7,918 nucleotides of DNA from Haemophilus parainfluenzae (lineage in GTDB: Bacteria > Pseudomonadota > Gammaproteobacteria > Enterobacterales > Pasteurellaceae), in assembly GCA_018381425.1 (NCBI GenBank), contig JAGZRY010000067.1:1-7918 (forward strand), written 5' to 3'. Within the stretch, counting starts at the first letter, position 1. Every line of letters begins with the position of its first letter. Under the pieces are notes generated by a model. That model was not told the DNA's origin, searched no databases, and was given only the letters and a program-made list of their open reading frames with translations. This document shows, one piece after another, positions 6,528 through 7,918 of this stretch. Position numbers and translations under genes: made by a program.

Positions 6528-7854
6528 ACAGCACCTCCACAGGGTAAAGTTTGGCAATACGATGGGCTGGGAACCAAGTGCCCACCACAGCAATTAAAAT
6601 AGACAGCATCAATACGCAAGGGATGACAATCCAAGCGAAATTCAGTGGTACGCCAAATAGCGCTGAACCAATAAATCTTGCTAAGCCCCAACCTGCAATA
6701 CAACCAAGAGTGCCACCAATTAAGGCACTGATAATGGCTTCACAATAAAATAATAAGGCAATTTGCCATTGGTATGCGCCTAAGGCTTTCGTTAAACCAA
6801 TTTCTTTTGAGCGCTCAATGATCCCTGTACTCATTAATGAGGCAATCCCCATAGCTGCTGCGATTAAAGCGGCGAGAGTAACAACAGCAAGCAATAATTG
6901 GATTTTACCAATGACGACGCCTTCTGATGCCGCAACCTGCCAAATTGGGCGAACAATGGCACCTGAGATTGCTTCTTCTAATTGGTGTGAAATAGAAGAA
7001 ACATAAGCGGTACAATACCAACGATCGTACTCTTCGGCATCTAACGCATCGGTATTCGCACGCGCTTTACGAGAAAGGTCATTTTCAGGTACGGTCAGCG
7101 CAGAGACTTTGACTGATTGAATTTTCCCTTCTAAACTCAGTAATTTTTGTACAGCATTGAGTGGCATGACTAATTGATTATCTTCAGTCCCACCTGTGGA
7201 TAAGATACCGGTAATTTCGACCGTACTTTGATTATCTAGCTCATTATTTTGATAGCGAAGCTGGATCTTATCACCTTGCTTTAAACCTGTTCTTTGAGCC
7301 AATTGCTCACCAATGAGCGCCGGAATAAATTCACCTTCAGACGTATCAAGATCATTTACCCATTCCCCTTGCACATGCCAATAAGGACTAATAATTTTTT
7401 GTCCTGTGTGGTAATCATCTTCATCTGGTACAGGGATATTGTGATCAAAAAACGTACCTAGCACATTAATTTGTCCAAGTGCGGTTGATTTATCATGAGT
7501 TTTTTCGGAAAGCATTTCAGCTTTTACATCTGCACTTAATAAGGGGGCAAAACCTACGATATTATTTCGCCAGAAAATATCTTTAATGTTAGGCAGCTCT
7601 TTTTCATCGAGGAAATCTTGGCTACTTAAATCTGTGTTATGACTGAGTTCATCAGGCAAGGCTGCATTACTTGCGGGTTCAACTAAAATATTGGCTCCGT
7701 AAGACTTCAGCTCTTTTGCCATTTTGTCACCAATATCAATGGATACTGCCAAGAGTGCAGAGACTAAGCCAGCCGCTAAGAAAATAGTAATAACGGCCAG
7801 CAGTTTACGTTTAATGCTGAAACGCCAAGATTGAAATAACATTCTTGCTAGCAT
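6514..7854 (-). CDS. FtsX/MacB-type ABC permease (first of a pair, with enlarged periplasmic domain)
   Basis: Inner-membrane subunit of 446 residues that forms the MacB-like transporter with the following permease and ATPase. Layout: cytoplasmic start MLARMLFQSWRFSIKRK, helix about 18-38, long periplasmic domain 39-315, then three helices (about 319-341, 366-392, 405-427). KALGAYQWQI (356-365) is the FtsX-family loop. The periplasmic domain is some 70 residues longer than in its partner and carries PYWHVQGEW (157-165) and RPIWQVAASEG (302-312), motifs matched in the partner. It also has one cysteine, C281, in DRWYCTAYVSSIS. The ATG at 7854 shares its A with the preceding stop (TAATG), and AAGGGGG precedes it. 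Identity as an FtsX-type permease is firm. Assignment to an FTR1-P19-type iron locus rests on gene order and this paired-permease architecture. Confidence 0.92.
   Translation of the reverse strand: MLARMLFQSWRFSIKRKLLAVITIFLAAGLVSALLAVSIDIGDKMAKELKSYGANILVEPASNAALPDELSHNTDLSSQDFLDEKELPNIKDIFWRNNIVGFAPLLSADVKAEMLSEKTHDKSTALGQINVLGTFFDHNIPVPDEDDYHTGQKIISPYWHVQGEWVNDLDTSEGEFIPALIGEQLAQRTGLKQGDKIQLRYQNNELDNQSTVEITGILSTGGTEDNQLVMPLNAVQKLLSLEGKIQSVKVSALTVPENDLSRKARANTDALDAEEYDRWYCTAYVSSISHQLEEAISGAIVRPIWQVAASEGVVIGKIQLLLAVVTLAALIAAAMGIASLMSTGIIERSKEIGLTKALGAYQWQIALLFYCEAIISALIGGTLGCIAGWGLARFIGSALFGVPLNFAWIVIPCVLMLSILIAVVGTWFPAHRIAKLYPVEVLYGRQ
6533..6538 (-). promoter_or_regulatory. Strong ribosome binding site of the second FtsX permease
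   Basis: Minus-strand GGAGGT, a perfect Shine-Dalgarno core, lies 5 bases before ATG 6527 and inside the last codons of the upstream permease (Glu-Val of EVLYGRQ). It decides the start against longer in-frame options. Confidence 0.8.
7477..7485 (+). repeat. DNA uptake signal sequence, Hin-type core
   Basis: Perfect AAGTGCGGT on the plus strand, followed by TGATTTATC. It lies in the first FtsX permease gene and encodes Thr124-Ala-Leu. Confidence 0.9.
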
Positions 7855-7918
7855 TATTCCCCCTTACCTAAATACTTTTCAGGGTTATCACGGAATAAAT
7901 CAAGATTTTTCTCACTTT
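7854..7918 (-). CDS. C-terminal end of the upstream operon gene, probably the DUF2318/FtrD-like membrane protein
   Basis: Only the last 20 codons and a TAA are inside the window; the gene continues past the right edge. The fragment contains NLDLFRDNPEKYLG and ends in a Gly-Glu. The TAA overlaps the permease ATG by one base, so it belongs to the same operon. In Campylobacter and other FTR1-P19 loci the gene before the two FtsX permeases encodes a DUF2318 membrane protein with a cysteine-rich metal site, which is why I propose it. The NPEKYL ending also resembles the end of YHS metal-binding domains. The sequence in view cannot decide. Confidence 0.5.
   Translation of the reverse strand, partial: SEKNLDLFRDNPEKYLGKGE

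Noticed and set aside
6528..6593. A 22-residue extension of the second FtsX permease.
   Set aside because: It lies wholly within the first permease gene; a perfect GGAGGT site points to ATG 6527, after which a normal FtsX N-terminus begins.

Overview
The window looks like chromosomal DNA of a Pasteurellaceae bacterium carrying the Haemophilus influenzae (Hin) type of DNA uptake signal. Six perfect copies of the 9-base core AAGTGCGGT (either strand) occur in 7.9 kb, about the one-per-kilobase density known for Haemophilus, Aggregatibacter and Pasteurella. The related Actinobacillus pleuropneumoniae-type core is not used. Codon use is AT-leaning and every gene fits this background. I see no RNA gene, mobile element or CRISPR array. 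Genus assignment (Haemophilus or Aggregatibacter most likely) is inference.

Left part, + strand (7-2321): the end of a metal/siderophore uptake operon. It holds a FecCD-type inner-membrane permease, its FecE/FepC-type ATPase (1-base TAATG overlap), and a complete pseudoazurin, a periplasmic blue copper protein with all four copper ligands. A 12-bp hairpin with a T-rich tail closes it. The substrate-binding protein is probably just upstream of the window.

Middle (2347-3821): an ATP-grasp ligase-like gene on + and a small lipoprotein of unknown function on -. They converge on a bidirectional terminator.

Right part, - strand (3923-7918, transcribed right to left): a tightly packed operon. In order of transcription it has the tail of an upstream gene (probably the DUF2318/FtrD-like membrane protein), two FtsX/MacB-type permeases, a LolD/MacB-type ATPase, a TlpA-like thioredoxin lipoprotein and a small c553-like monohaem cytochrome. 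This matches the accessory half of the FTR1-P19 iron uptake locus (Campylobacter jejuni cj1658-cj1665 type; Yersinia Fet-Flp). The FTR1 and P19 genes would lie beyond the right edge.

Together the window joins two envelope metal systems, one importing a ferric chelate or similar compound and one probably supporting periplasmic iron handling. Three periplasmic redox proteins (pseudoazurin, thioredoxin, cytochrome c) sit beside them. Most noteworthy are the cytochrome's lack of methionine at the usual haem-ligand position, the pseudoazurin inside an ABC importer operon, and the cytochrome at the end of the P19-type accessory operon.
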